Assembly (NCBI GenBank): GCA_002841035.1
Contig: PHDR01000177.1
Coordinates: forward strand, 1-6,163
Source of the DNA: Bacteroidetes bacterium HGW-Bacteroidetes-12
Lineage (GTDB): Bacteria > Bacteroidota > Bacteroidia > Flavobacteriales_E > Vicingaceae
Length of the DNA: 6,163 bases
Direction of reading: 5' to 3'
Under the pieces are notes generated by a model. That model did not search any database. It was not told the origin of the DNA and worked only from the letters and a program-made list of their open reading frames with translations. This document shows, piece after piece, positions 1-5,513 of the stretch. The first letter of the stretch is position 1. Every line of letters begins with the position of its first letter. The position numbers and the translations under genes are program-made.

Positions 1-1
1 A

Positions 2-415
2 AAGAAAACTTTAAATTCATCCACTGGAAATGAAGTATTGGAATGGCTAATGGAAGGGGCTACTTTTTTTGATAATGTTGCTTCAGGCACTCCTGTTATG
101 CCATCTAATTTATCGCATAGAGAAGTAAGCAATGTTTCTATGGAGTTTATAGTTACCGGAACAGAGTTAAATATTTTTATGGAAGTGAGCGAGCCTTCTA
201 ATAATGTAAACCAGGAAAAACCAGCTTATACTAATATTAATAATGGTTTAGGTGTGTTTTCATCGAGAGAAACTTACAATTGGATTTCAACTACTACTGG
301 TCCTAATGTTAATCTTACTAATGAGACTTTAAGTAAATTACAATCCCTAAATCTTGGTTTTTGTTTTGGGACAACAGGTATTGGTTTTCCTGTATCGCCT
401 TGTGTACAACAATAA
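2..415 (+). CDS. Probable surface or secreted lipoprotein, C-terminal part (5' truncated by window edge)
   Basis: The reading frame is open from base 2 to the stop at 413-415, so 137 residues of a longer protein are visible. The TTG at 38 is not a credible start, because coding continues upstream of it and nothing resembling a signal peptide follows it. The visible part is rich in Asn, Thr and Ser with alternating hydrophobic residues, as in an extracellular beta-rich domain. The segment reading YTNINNGLGVFSSR (near residues 76-89) resembles the C-terminal signature of Bacteroidota extracellular lipoproteins such as the DUF4249-type families (NIENGLGIF-like). That family link is from memory and moderate at best. 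Two cysteines lie near the C-terminus (FCFG and SPC). Function is unknown, and no lipobox can be seen because the N-terminus is outside the window. The next gene, dnaK, is 154 bases away and probably separately transcribed. Confidence 0.6.
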   Translation, partial: KKTLNSSTGNEVLEWLMEGATFFDNVASGTPVMPSNLSHREVSNVSMEFIVTGTELNIFMEVSEPSNNVNQEKPAYTNINNGLGVFSSRETYNWISTTTGPNVNLTNETLSKLQSLNLGFCFGTTGIGFPVSPCVQQ

Positions 416-434
416 AATCAAAACAAAACTGACG

Positions 435-457
435 ATATGACATACGCTTTGTCATAT
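435..457. other. 8-bp inverted repeat between the lipoprotein gene and dnaK
   Basis: ATATGACA (435-442) and TGTCATAT (450-457) are exact reverse complements separated by seven bases. The repeat starts 20 bases after the upstream stop codon and about 110 bases before the dnaK start. It lacks a GC-rich stem and a following T run, so it is a poor intrinsic terminator. It could be a weak terminator, a protein-binding site or chance in AT-rich DNA. It does not match the CIRCE heat-shock operator (TTAGCACTC-N9-GAGTGCTAA). Confidence 0.35.
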
Positions 458-569
458 AATTTCTACTTAAAACTGTCAATATTTCTATTAAAATAGCAGA
501 ATTTGCATTGGCACATCCTTTGACTATTGCCTATCTGTAAATAATTTTAAAAATTTAAAAACCAATATT

Positions 570-2483
570 ATGAGCAAAATAATAGGAATAGATTTAGGAA
601 CAACTAATTCATGCGTTTCTGTAATGGAAGGAAACGAACCCGTTGTAATCCCAAATGCCGAAGGAAAAAGAACAACCCCTTCAATTGTAGCCTTTTTAGA
701 AGGTGGCGAAAGAGCTGTTGGCGATCCTGCAAAACGACAAGCCATTACCAACCCAACAAAAACCATATCTTCTATTAAAAGATTTATGGGAAACTCTTTT
801 GATCAAGTATCGGCTGAAATAAAACGCTCTTCTTACAAAGTTGTAAAAGGAGATAACAACACGCCAAGAGTTAAAATTGACGAACGTCTTTATACTCCCC
901 AAGAAATTTCTGCAATGGTACTTCAAAAAATGAAGAAAACTGCCGAAGATTATTTAGGACAAACCGTTAGTGAAGCTGTAATTACAGTTCCTGCTTATTT
1001 TAATGATGCACAACGCCAAGCAACCAAAGAAGCTGGTGAAATTGCTGGATTAAAAGTAAAACGAATTATCAACGAGCCAACTGCAGCTGCATTAGCTTAT
1101 GGTTTAGATAAAAAAACACAAGACCTTAAAATAGTTGTATTTGATTGCGGTGGTGGAACACATGATGTTTCTGTGCTTGAATTAGGCGATGGCGTTTTTG
1201 AAGTAAAATCAACCGATGGAGATACACATTTAGGTGGTGATGATTTTGACCAAGTTATTATTGATTGGTTAGCCGATGAATTTAACAAAGCCGAAAGCAT
1301 TGATTTAAGAAACGACCCTATGGCGTTGCAACGCCTAAAAGAAGCTGCCGAAAAAGCTAAAGTAGAACTTTCTAGCACCAATTCAACAGAAATAAACTTA
1401 CCTTATGTAACCGCAACCGCTTCTGGACCAAAACACTTAGTAAAAACATTAACCCGAGCTCAATTTGAACAACTAGCCGATAGCTTAATTAAAAGAACCA
1501 TAGAACCTTGTAAAAAAGCATTGAAAAATGCTGGATACAGCACAAGCGACATCAACGAAATTATTTTAGTTGGAGGTTCAACCCGAATACCTGCCATACA
1601 AGAAGCGGTTAAAAAGTTCTTCGGAAAAGAACCATCAAAAGGAGTAAATCCTGATGAAGTAGTTGCAATTGGAGCAGCCATTCAAGGTGGTGTTTTAACT
1701 GGCGAAGTAAAAGATGTGTTGTTGTTAGATGTAACTCCTCTTTCATTAGGAATTGAAACTATGGGTGGTGTGATGACTAAATTAATTGAAGCCAACACAA
1801 CTATCCCAACCAAAAAATCGGAAACATTCTCTACCGCTTCCGACAATCAACCAGCAGTTGATATTCATGTGTTGCAAGGAGAAAGACCTATGGCAAACGA
1901 CAATAAATCGTTAGGAAGGTTTCAATTATCGGACATTCCACCTGCACAAAGAGGCGTTCCTCAAATTGAAGTAACTTTTGATATTGATGCCAACGGAATT
2001 ATGAACATTTCGGCAAAAGACAAAGCTACCGGAAAAGAACAAAGCATTAGAATTGAAGCTTCATCTGGATTGAGCGAAGCTGAAATTGCTAAAATGAAAC
2101 GTGAAGCCGAAGAAAATGCTGATGCAGATAAAAAAGCAAAAGAAACTGTTGATACGTTAAATCAAGCCGATAGCTTAATTTTTCAAACTGAAAAACAGTT
2201 AAAAGAATACGGAGATAAAATTCCTGCCGAAAAAAAACAACCTATTGAAGATGCTCTTGCTGAGCTTAAAAAAGCCCACGAAGCAAAAGAAATAGATGCT
2301 GTTAAAGCTGGAATTGAAAAACTAAACACTGTTTTCCAAGCTGCTTCGCAAGATATGTATAATGCACAACAACAAGAAGGTGCTGCTCAATCTGAACCAA
2401 ACGCTCAAAGCAGTAATGGTGCAGACGAAGTTACCGATGTTGATTTCGAAGAAGTAACTGAAAATGATAACAATACAAAATAA
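570..2483 (+). CDS. dnaK: Molecular chaperone DnaK (Hsp70)
   Basis: This is a complete, full-length 637-residue Hsp70, the ATP-driven cytosolic chaperone that works with DnaJ and GrpE to fold and protect proteins. The nucleotide-binding domain (about 1-380) carries IDLGTTNS at 7-14, the phosphate-2 loop at 192-199 and ILVGGSTRIP at 332-341. The hydrophobic linker DVLLLDV is at 382-388. The substrate-binding beta domain (about 389-505) and helical lid (about 506-600) follow, then a disordered Gln/Asn/Ser-rich tail. The acidic VTDVDFEEV motif near the end is the usual bacterial C-terminal signature, here followed by eight extra polar residues. The phosphate-2 loop reads DCGGGTHD instead of the usual DLGGGTFD; Thr197 (E. 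coli Thr199) is kept. The ATG at 570 gives the canonical MSKIIGIDLG start. No Shine-Dalgarno sequence precedes it, only an A/T-rich leader. Neither dnaJ nor grpE is adjacent; a strong terminator follows, so the gene is probably monocistronic. Confidence 0.98.
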   Translation: MSKIIGIDLGTTNSCVSVMEGNEPVVIPNAEGKRTTPSIVAFLEGGERAVGDPAKRQAITNPTKTISSIKRFMGNSFDQVSAEIKRSSYKVVKGDNNTPRVKIDERLYTPQEISAMVLQKMKKTAEDYLGQTVSEAVITVPAYFNDAQRQATKEAGEIAGLKVKRIINEPTAAALAYGLDKKTQDLKIVVFDCGGGTHDVSVLELGDGVFEVKSTDGDTHLGGDDFDQVIIDWLADEFNKAESIDLRNDPMALQRLKEAAEKAKVELSSTNSTEINLPYVTATASGPKHLVKTLTRAQFEQLADSLIKRTIEPCKKALKNAGYSTSDINEIILVGGSTRIPAIQEAVKKFFGKEPSKGVNPDEVVAIGAAIQGGVLTGEVKDVLLLDVTPLSLGIETMGGVMTKLIEANTTIPTKKSETFSTASDNQPAVDIHVLQGERPMANDNKSLGRFQLSDIPPAQRGVPQIEVTFDIDANGIMNISAKDKATGKEQSIRIEASSGLSEAEIAKMKREAEENADADKKAKETVDTLNQADSLIFQTEKQLKEYGDKIPAEKKQPIEDALAELKKAHEAKEIDAVKAGIEKLNTVFQAASQDMYNAQQQEGAAQSEPNAQSSNGADEVTDVDFEEVTENDNNTK

Positions 2484-2501
2484 GTAGTTTTTTCAAAAAT
2501 C

Positions 2502-2538
2502 AAAATCCCACATCAAGTTTTGGTGTGGGATTTTTTTT
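2502..2538 (+). terminator. Rho-independent terminator of dnaK
   Basis: The left arm 2502-2515 pairs with 2521-2534 over 14 base pairs with one G-T wobble. The core is TCCCACA against TGTGGGA, the loop is five bases (2516-2520), and a run of eight T follows at 2531-2538. It starts 19 bases after the dnaK stop codon. This is a textbook intrinsic terminator and isolates dnaK from dapA. The A run at the foot of the stem would also give a T run on the minus strand, but no minus-strand gene here needs it. Confidence 0.93.
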
Positions 2539-2700
2539 AAACTATAAACCATACGGTACGGTAGAACATAGATATTAATATTTTATCTAATCGTCAATTA
2601 GTTATTTAGTTTTTTTTTACGATATGTTGCCGTCAGGTTAATAGTTTGTGTATTCAAAATACTTTTTTTAATCTACATCACTAAATTAAATAATGTCATA
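2539..2700. other. AT-rich intergenic stretch between the dnaK terminator and the dapA promoter region
   Basis: I find no gene, tRNA or recognised regulatory RNA here. Visible minor elements are a short direct duplication (ACGGTACGGTA, 2553-2563) and a 6-bp inverted repeat TAGATA/TATCTA (2569-2574 and 2584-2589). Both are weak enough to be chance in DNA of this composition. Confidence 0.5.
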
Positions 2701-2739
2701 ATTTTAAAATAAATAACATTTTGTTATTTATTTTAAAAT
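2701..2739. repeat. Perfect 17-bp inverted repeat upstream of dapA, possible operator
   Basis: The left arm ATTTTAAAATAAATAAC (2701-2717) and the right arm GTTATTTATTTTAAAAT (2723-2739) are exact reverse complements around a five-base centre ATTTT. The repeat ends 38 bases before the dapA start codon and overlaps the TTTG that would be the -33 box of the candidate promoter. A dyad in this position suits a repressor or activator site. It could also form a cruciform or, if transcribed, an AU-only hairpin. No GC-rich stem is present, so it is not a good terminator. The symmetry is seen directly; the regulatory role is inferred. Confidence 0.7.
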
Positions 2740-2754
2740 AAAATCAAACCTTTG
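2720..2754 (+). promoter_or_regulatory. Candidate Bacteroidota-type promoter of dapA
   Basis: TTTG at 2720-2723 and AACCTTTG at 2747-2754 are spaced 23 bases apart. This resembles the Bacteroidota primary sigma consensus (TTTG, about 19-23 bases, TAnnTTTG), with the first T of the -7 box replaced by A. Transcription would start near 2758-2762, leaving a leader of under 20 bases before the ATG at 2778. No better match lies in the preceding 200 bases. Confidence 0.5.
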
Positions 2755-2777
2755 CATAAAAATAAGCTAAGTTGACT

Positions 2778-3668
2778 ATGAAAAACTTTAGAGGAACTGG
2801 AGTAGCAATTGTAACTCCTTTTAAATCAGATAAAAGTATTGATTACAATGCACTTAAAAAATTAGTAGAACATTTAATTGCTAATAAAATAGATTATTTA
2901 GTAGTTCAAGGCACTACTGGAGAATCAGTAACACTCACTAAAGAGGAAAAAGCTGAAACACTTGCTTTTATAATTAAGATTAATAATAACAGGCTTCCTA
3001 TCGTTTTAGGATTAGGTGGAAATTGCACTCAAACTATTATAGACTCGCTAAAATCAATTAATTTAACTGGTGTTGACGCTATTTTATCAGTAAGCCCTTA
3101 CTACAACAAACCAACTCAAGAAGGTATTTACCAACATTATAAAGCTATTGCAACAGCTACAACAAAACCAATTATTTTATATAATGTTCCTGGAAGAACA
3201 AGTTCGAACATTTTGCCTGTTACAACACTACGTTTAGCCAACGATTTTAAAAACATAATTGGCATAAAAGAAGCTTCTGGAAATTTAGAGCAATGTATGG
3301 AAATTATCAAAAACAAACCTGCTAGATTTTTGGTTATTTCTGGCGATGATGCACTTACGCTACCTTTTATTGCAAGTGGTGGAGACGGTGTTATTTCTGT
3401 GTTGGCAAATGCTTTTCCAAAAGGATTTTCATCAATGGTTAATGCAGCTTTAAGTGGAAATATAAAAGAAGCCCAAGATTTACATTATAAGCATTTTGAT
3501 ATTATTCATTATTTATTTTGCGAAGGAAATCCAGCAGGAATAAAAGCAACATTAAAAGTGTTAGGTATTACTGGTGATACTGTTCGTCTTCCTTTGGTAA
3601 ATGTAAGTGATACTACTTATAATAAAATCAAAGAATTAACGTCTGAGATGGGTTCAATTATAAATTAA
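2778..3668 (+). CDS. dapA: 4-hydroxy-tetrahydrodipicolinate synthase (DHDPS)
   Basis: DapA condenses pyruvate with L-aspartate-4-semialdehyde, the first committed step to diaminopimelate (cell wall) and lysine, in the cytosol. The 296-residue protein is a complete (beta/alpha)8 barrel of usual length. Visible active-site elements are the GTTGES loop with Thr46/Thr47, SPYYNKPT with Tyr109, YNVPGRT with Tyr135 and Arg140, and the Schiff-base Lys164 in IGIKEASG; these correspond to E. coli Thr44/45, Tyr107, Tyr133, Arg138 and Lys161. The conserved arginine supports DHDPS over N-acetylneuraminate lyase. The ATG at 2778 gives MKNFRGTGVAIVTPF, the family's normal start; a TTG two codons upstream is open but unlikely. 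There is no Shine-Dalgarno sequence. The gene stands alone: an intergenic region with a palindrome precedes it and a convergent gene follows. Whether lysine feedback inhibition exists cannot be judged. Confidence 0.96.
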   Translation: MKNFRGTGVAIVTPFKSDKSIDYNALKKLVEHLIANKIDYLVVQGTTGESVTLTKEEKAETLAFIIKINNNRLPIVLGLGGNCTQTIIDSLKSINLTGVDAILSVSPYYNKPTQEGIYQHYKAIATATTKPIILYNVPGRTSSNILPVTTLRLANDFKNIIGIKEASGNLEQCMEIIKNKPARFLVISGDDALTLPFIASGGDGVISVLANAFPKGFSSMVNAALSGNIKEAQDLHYKHFDIIHYLFCEGNPAGIKATLKVLGITGDTVRLPLVNVSDTTYNKIKELTSEMGSIIN

Positions 3669-3781
3669 TTTCAAATCTAATTAGTGTCTGTCTTTAATGT
3701 ATGACTTTCTGCAATCAAGTCCTCAATCTACAATCGGCAGTTAGCAAAAAGCAACACATTACAGAAACCTTTGTTGACTGA

Positions 3782-3814
3782 CCCCGATTCCGATAGCTAT
3801 CGGAACTATCGGGG
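3782..3814. repeat. GC-rich compound palindrome, probable dispersed intergenic repeat
   Basis: A perfect 16-base palindrome TCCGATAGCTATCGGA (3789-3804) is flanked by CCCCGAT (3782-3788) and ATCGGGG (3808-3814), which pair with each other; ACT (3805-3807) bulges out. The fold has 15 base pairs in two blocks. CTATCGG occurs twice in direct orientation (3797-3803, 3806-3812). GC content is far above the flanks. It lies between convergent dapA and the lipoprotein gene, but no T run follows on either strand, so it is not a standard intrinsic terminator; it may still block read-through or stabilise mRNA 3' ends. From memory, CCGATAGCTATCGG-type palindromes recur in Bacteroidota intergenic DNA, but I cannot verify this here. 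Confidence 0.7.
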
Positions 3815-3816
3815 GA

Positions 3817-3841
3817 AGACTGCCGACTTTACAGGCAGACT
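3817..3841. repeat. Second short hairpin (CTGCC/GGCAG) beside the GC-rich palindrome
   Basis: AGACTGCC (3817-3824) pairs with GGCAGACT (3834-3841) except for one A-A mismatch, with nine bases between. A further copy of the same word in the opposite sense, TCGGCAGT at 3734-3741, matches ACTGCCGA at 3819-3826. Together with the palindrome at 3782-3814 this suggests that much of 3734-3841 is one composite repeat unit. The hairpin ends three bases before the lipoprotein stop codon and has no T run suited to termination on the minus strand. Confidence 0.45.
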
Positions 3842-3843
3842 CT

Positions 3844-4743
3844 TTATAATCCATCTAAAAGAGCTGTAAGATTAGGATCGCTTATTGGAGTAAGCACTAC
3901 ATCAATCATGGCACTTGAATTAACTGTTAATGCAGAATAATAGTGATATAACTGACCTCCACCTGTAACTCCTATCATAATAATTTTCACATTAGAACCA
4001 TTAGGAATTAATCCAGAAACGGTATTGTAAACTTGCATAACTGATTTTGTTGCAGGAAAATAAATAAATATTCCTAAATTGGTTAGTTCATCTGTTTGAG
4101 ATGTAAAACTAAGAATACTACCAGCTCCGTTGTTTGCAAGTTTTCCGCAATTTAACCAACCTAAACGAGCAATATTAGCTTCATAACCATAAGGAATAAC
4201 ATCAAAAACAGGATTAACACTTGTTGTAACGCCCAAACTAGCAGGGTTGTCCGTCCAATCGAAAAAAGCTCCAGTATCAAAACCATAGAAAGCTCTCATG
4301 TTTGCTTTTGGAGCTGAATTTGGGATGCGAACTTGATAAAAACAACCTGGTACCAAAACTAAATCTTGATTATTTTTAGTTGCTCTAACTCTTATTTCTC
4401 CATCTGTTTCTAAAATATTCCCTCCAGCCACAGTTGGCATTTGCCAATAAATCATGTCTTTTGGGGTATATAACTCTACCAATTTTATTGAAAATGGATA
4501 GGAAACAGTATCTGTATTTGGAAACATTAAACAATTTTTACCAGCCAATAATCTTGTTCCTTGATTGCCTACAATAGTATCTCCAGAAGGGCCGTTAATT
4601 ACAAACTCTTGTTCTTGTTGCTTTTTTGTATCCATGTAGCTGTTCACGGGTTCATATTCGTTTTTAGATTTTTCTATTCTATCTTTTTTACATGACATTA
4701 CTGAAAATGCTACTAAAAGTGAGAGTATTAATGCGTTTTTCAT
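3844..4743 (-). CDS. Exported lipoprotein of unknown function with Bacteroidota-type extracellular beta domain
   Basis: The complete 299-residue protein starts with a signal peptide whose lipobox is VMSC, giving lipidated Cys18 followed by KKD. Membrane anchoring is therefore expected; display at the surface is possible but not shown. A polar, Glu/Lys/Gln-rich linker (19-47) precedes the domain. Residues 48-133 (INGPSGDTIVGNQGTRL, then KLVELYTPKDMI, PTVAGG, then DGEIRVRATKN) match, from memory, a widespread Bacteroidota extracellular module with the pattern T-I-x-G-x-x-G-T, KL-E-x-x-DMI, P-T-x-G-G-E. That module is probably a ZU5-like beta sandwich. ARLGWLNCGKL near 192-202 resembles the LGWINCDRF motif of the same proteins. 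No catalytic motif is visible. It lies 34 bases after the stop of the beta-barrel gene on the same strand, so the two are probably co-transcribed. There is no Shine-Dalgarno sequence. Confidence 0.85.
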   Translation of the reverse strand: MKNALILSLLVAFSVMSCKKDRIEKSKNEYEPVNSYMDTKKQQEQEFVINGPSGDTIVGNQGTRLLAGKNCLMFPNTDTVSYPFSIKLVELYTPKDMIYWQMPTVAGGNILETDGEIRVRATKNNQDLVLVPGCFYQVRIPNSAPKANMRAFYGFDTGAFFDWTDNPASLGVTTSVNPVFDVIPYGYEANIARLGWLNCGKLANNGAGSILSFTSQTDELTNLGIFIYFPATKSVMQVYNTVSGLIPNGSNVKIIMIGVTGGGQLYHYYSALTVNSSAMIDVVLTPISDPNLTALLDGL

Positions 4744-4777
4744 AGTTGTTATTTTTATTATAATAAGTTAAAATTAA

Positions 4778-5332
4778 TTAATATGCTGGACATAATGCAT
4801 TTTTTCGTGCTCTTTTTAAGTGTGCAGCTCTGCTTCCTCCAAAACCTCCTCCTGAATTTGATGAATTACATCCAAAAACATAGAGTAATCCTAAACGAAG
4901 ATGTGTTTCCATAAATTTAAAATTGTATCTGTATTCTAAAAATGGTCGCAAGCATCTGTTGGTAGTAATTCCCCCTCCTAAATCAAAGTTCCAATTAGAT
5001 GCTTGTGCATTTTTTATTGTAGATTCTTCATAATTTACCCATAAATTGTAAGCTCCATGCCCTACAACATAAAAATTATAACGATTACCGCGAATCAATT
5101 TATATTCTAATCCTAATCCAAAAAAATATTCATTAATTTTATTAAAACCAGGATAATAAGCTACTTGTGGAACAATACTTAGTTTTCTATTTGGAAAAAA
5201 ATTAACTCGAGCTCCAAACCCAATGCTTTCTGTTTGAAAATTGTACATCACATCAGCACCAACTCCAATGTTTTGTGATTTAGCTGTGAAAGAAAAAAAG
5301 ATGCAAAATAAAATAAAAAGTATTTTTTTCAT
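4778..5332 (-). CDS. Small outer-membrane beta-barrel protein with Gly-rich, basic C-terminal tail
   Basis: The complete 184-residue protein has a Sec signal peptide (KK, hydrophobic 4-16, predicted cleavage after AKS, leaving Gln20). Residues 20-155 alternate hydrophobic and polar positions with aromatic girdles and turn residues (GVGADVMYNF, GFGARVNFF, IVPQVAYYPG, FGLGLEYKL, NFYVVGHGAY, NFDLGGGITT, RPFLEYRYNF, HLRLGLLYVF). That is about eight strands, consistent with a small eight-stranded OmpA/OmpX-like barrel. The last 30 residues are atypical: Cys155, a Ser/Asn/Gly-rich run, a basic stretch (HLKRARK) and a terminal CPAY. The ATG at 5332 is the only start giving the signal peptide. It is the first gene of a likely two-gene unit with the lipoprotein downstream. 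Function is unknown; ligand, adhesion or structural roles are all possible. Confidence 0.85.
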   Translation of the reverse strand: MKKILFILFCIFFSFTAKSQNIGVGADVMYNFQTESIGFGARVNFFPNRKLSIVPQVAYYPGFNKINEYFFGLGLEYKLIRGNRYNFYVVGHGAYNLWVNYEESTIKNAQASNWNFDLGGGITTNRCLRPFLEYRYNFKFMETHLRLGLLYVFGCNSSNSGGGFGGSRAAHLKRARKNALCPAY

Positions 5333-5336
5333 TTTT

Positions 5337-5344
5337 CAAATATA
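5337..5344 (-). promoter_or_regulatory. Candidate -7 box for the barrel/lipoprotein unit, implying a near-leaderless transcript
   Basis: Read on the minus strand the bases are TATATTTG, an exact match to the Bacteroidota -7 consensus TAnnTTTG. The G lies only four A residues before the ATG of the barrel gene, so transcription would start at or next to the start codon. The -33 region (about 5364-5371) has TGTA rather than TTTG, so the match is incomplete. The alternative is that the box is a chance match and the real promoter lies further upstream, where I find no better candidate. Confidence 0.4.
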
Positions 5345-5452
5345 ATAAATCACGCCATAAAAATAGTACATTTTTTTTATCAATATCAAAAGTTTATAAA
5401 AACAAACCAACCTTACAAATCCTTTAATAATTGTCGTTAATTGTCTTTTAAA

Positions 5453-5489
5453 TTACAAATTGATACTAGATAATAATCAAAATTTGTAA
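5453..5489. promoter_or_regulatory. 9-bp inverted repeat TTACAAATT/AATTTGTAA upstream of the DoxX-like gene
   Basis: TTACAAATT (5453-5461) and AATTTGTAA (5481-5489) are exact reverse complements with 19 bases between. TTACAAAT also occurs at 5413-5420. The right arm contains TTTG (5483-5486), part of an imperfect -7 box (AAAATTTG, 5479-5486) that ends 27 bases before the ATG at 5514. This could be a regulator site on the DoxX-like promoter or chance in AT-rich DNA. Confidence 0.3.
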
Positions 5490-5513
5490 CTTCTTCTCAA
5501 GAAATCAACGACT

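Noticed and set aside
38..40. TTG as the start of the first gene
   Set aside because: The frame is open to the window edge, no signal peptide or plausible leader follows, and the protein is clearly a C-terminal fragment.
524..766. Minus-strand open frame overlapping the dnaK start
   Set aside because: It is the shadow of the dnaK coding frame, with no family resemblance. The same applies to minus-strand frames at 696-926, 1097-1381 and 1460-1681.
2772..2774. TTG as the start of dapA
   Set aside because: The ATG at 2778 gives the standard DapA N-terminus; TTG would add only two residues and is a rarer start.
3782..3814. GC-rich palindrome as a bidirectional intrinsic terminator
   Set aside because: Neither strand has a T run after the stem, and it is 113 bases beyond the dapA stop; a repeat element fits better, though an effect on termination is not excluded.
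5429..5448. Tandem repeat AATTGTCGTT/AATTGTCTTT
   Set aside because: Only two 10-base units with one mismatch in AT-rich DNA; not enough to call a functional element, and not a CRISPR.
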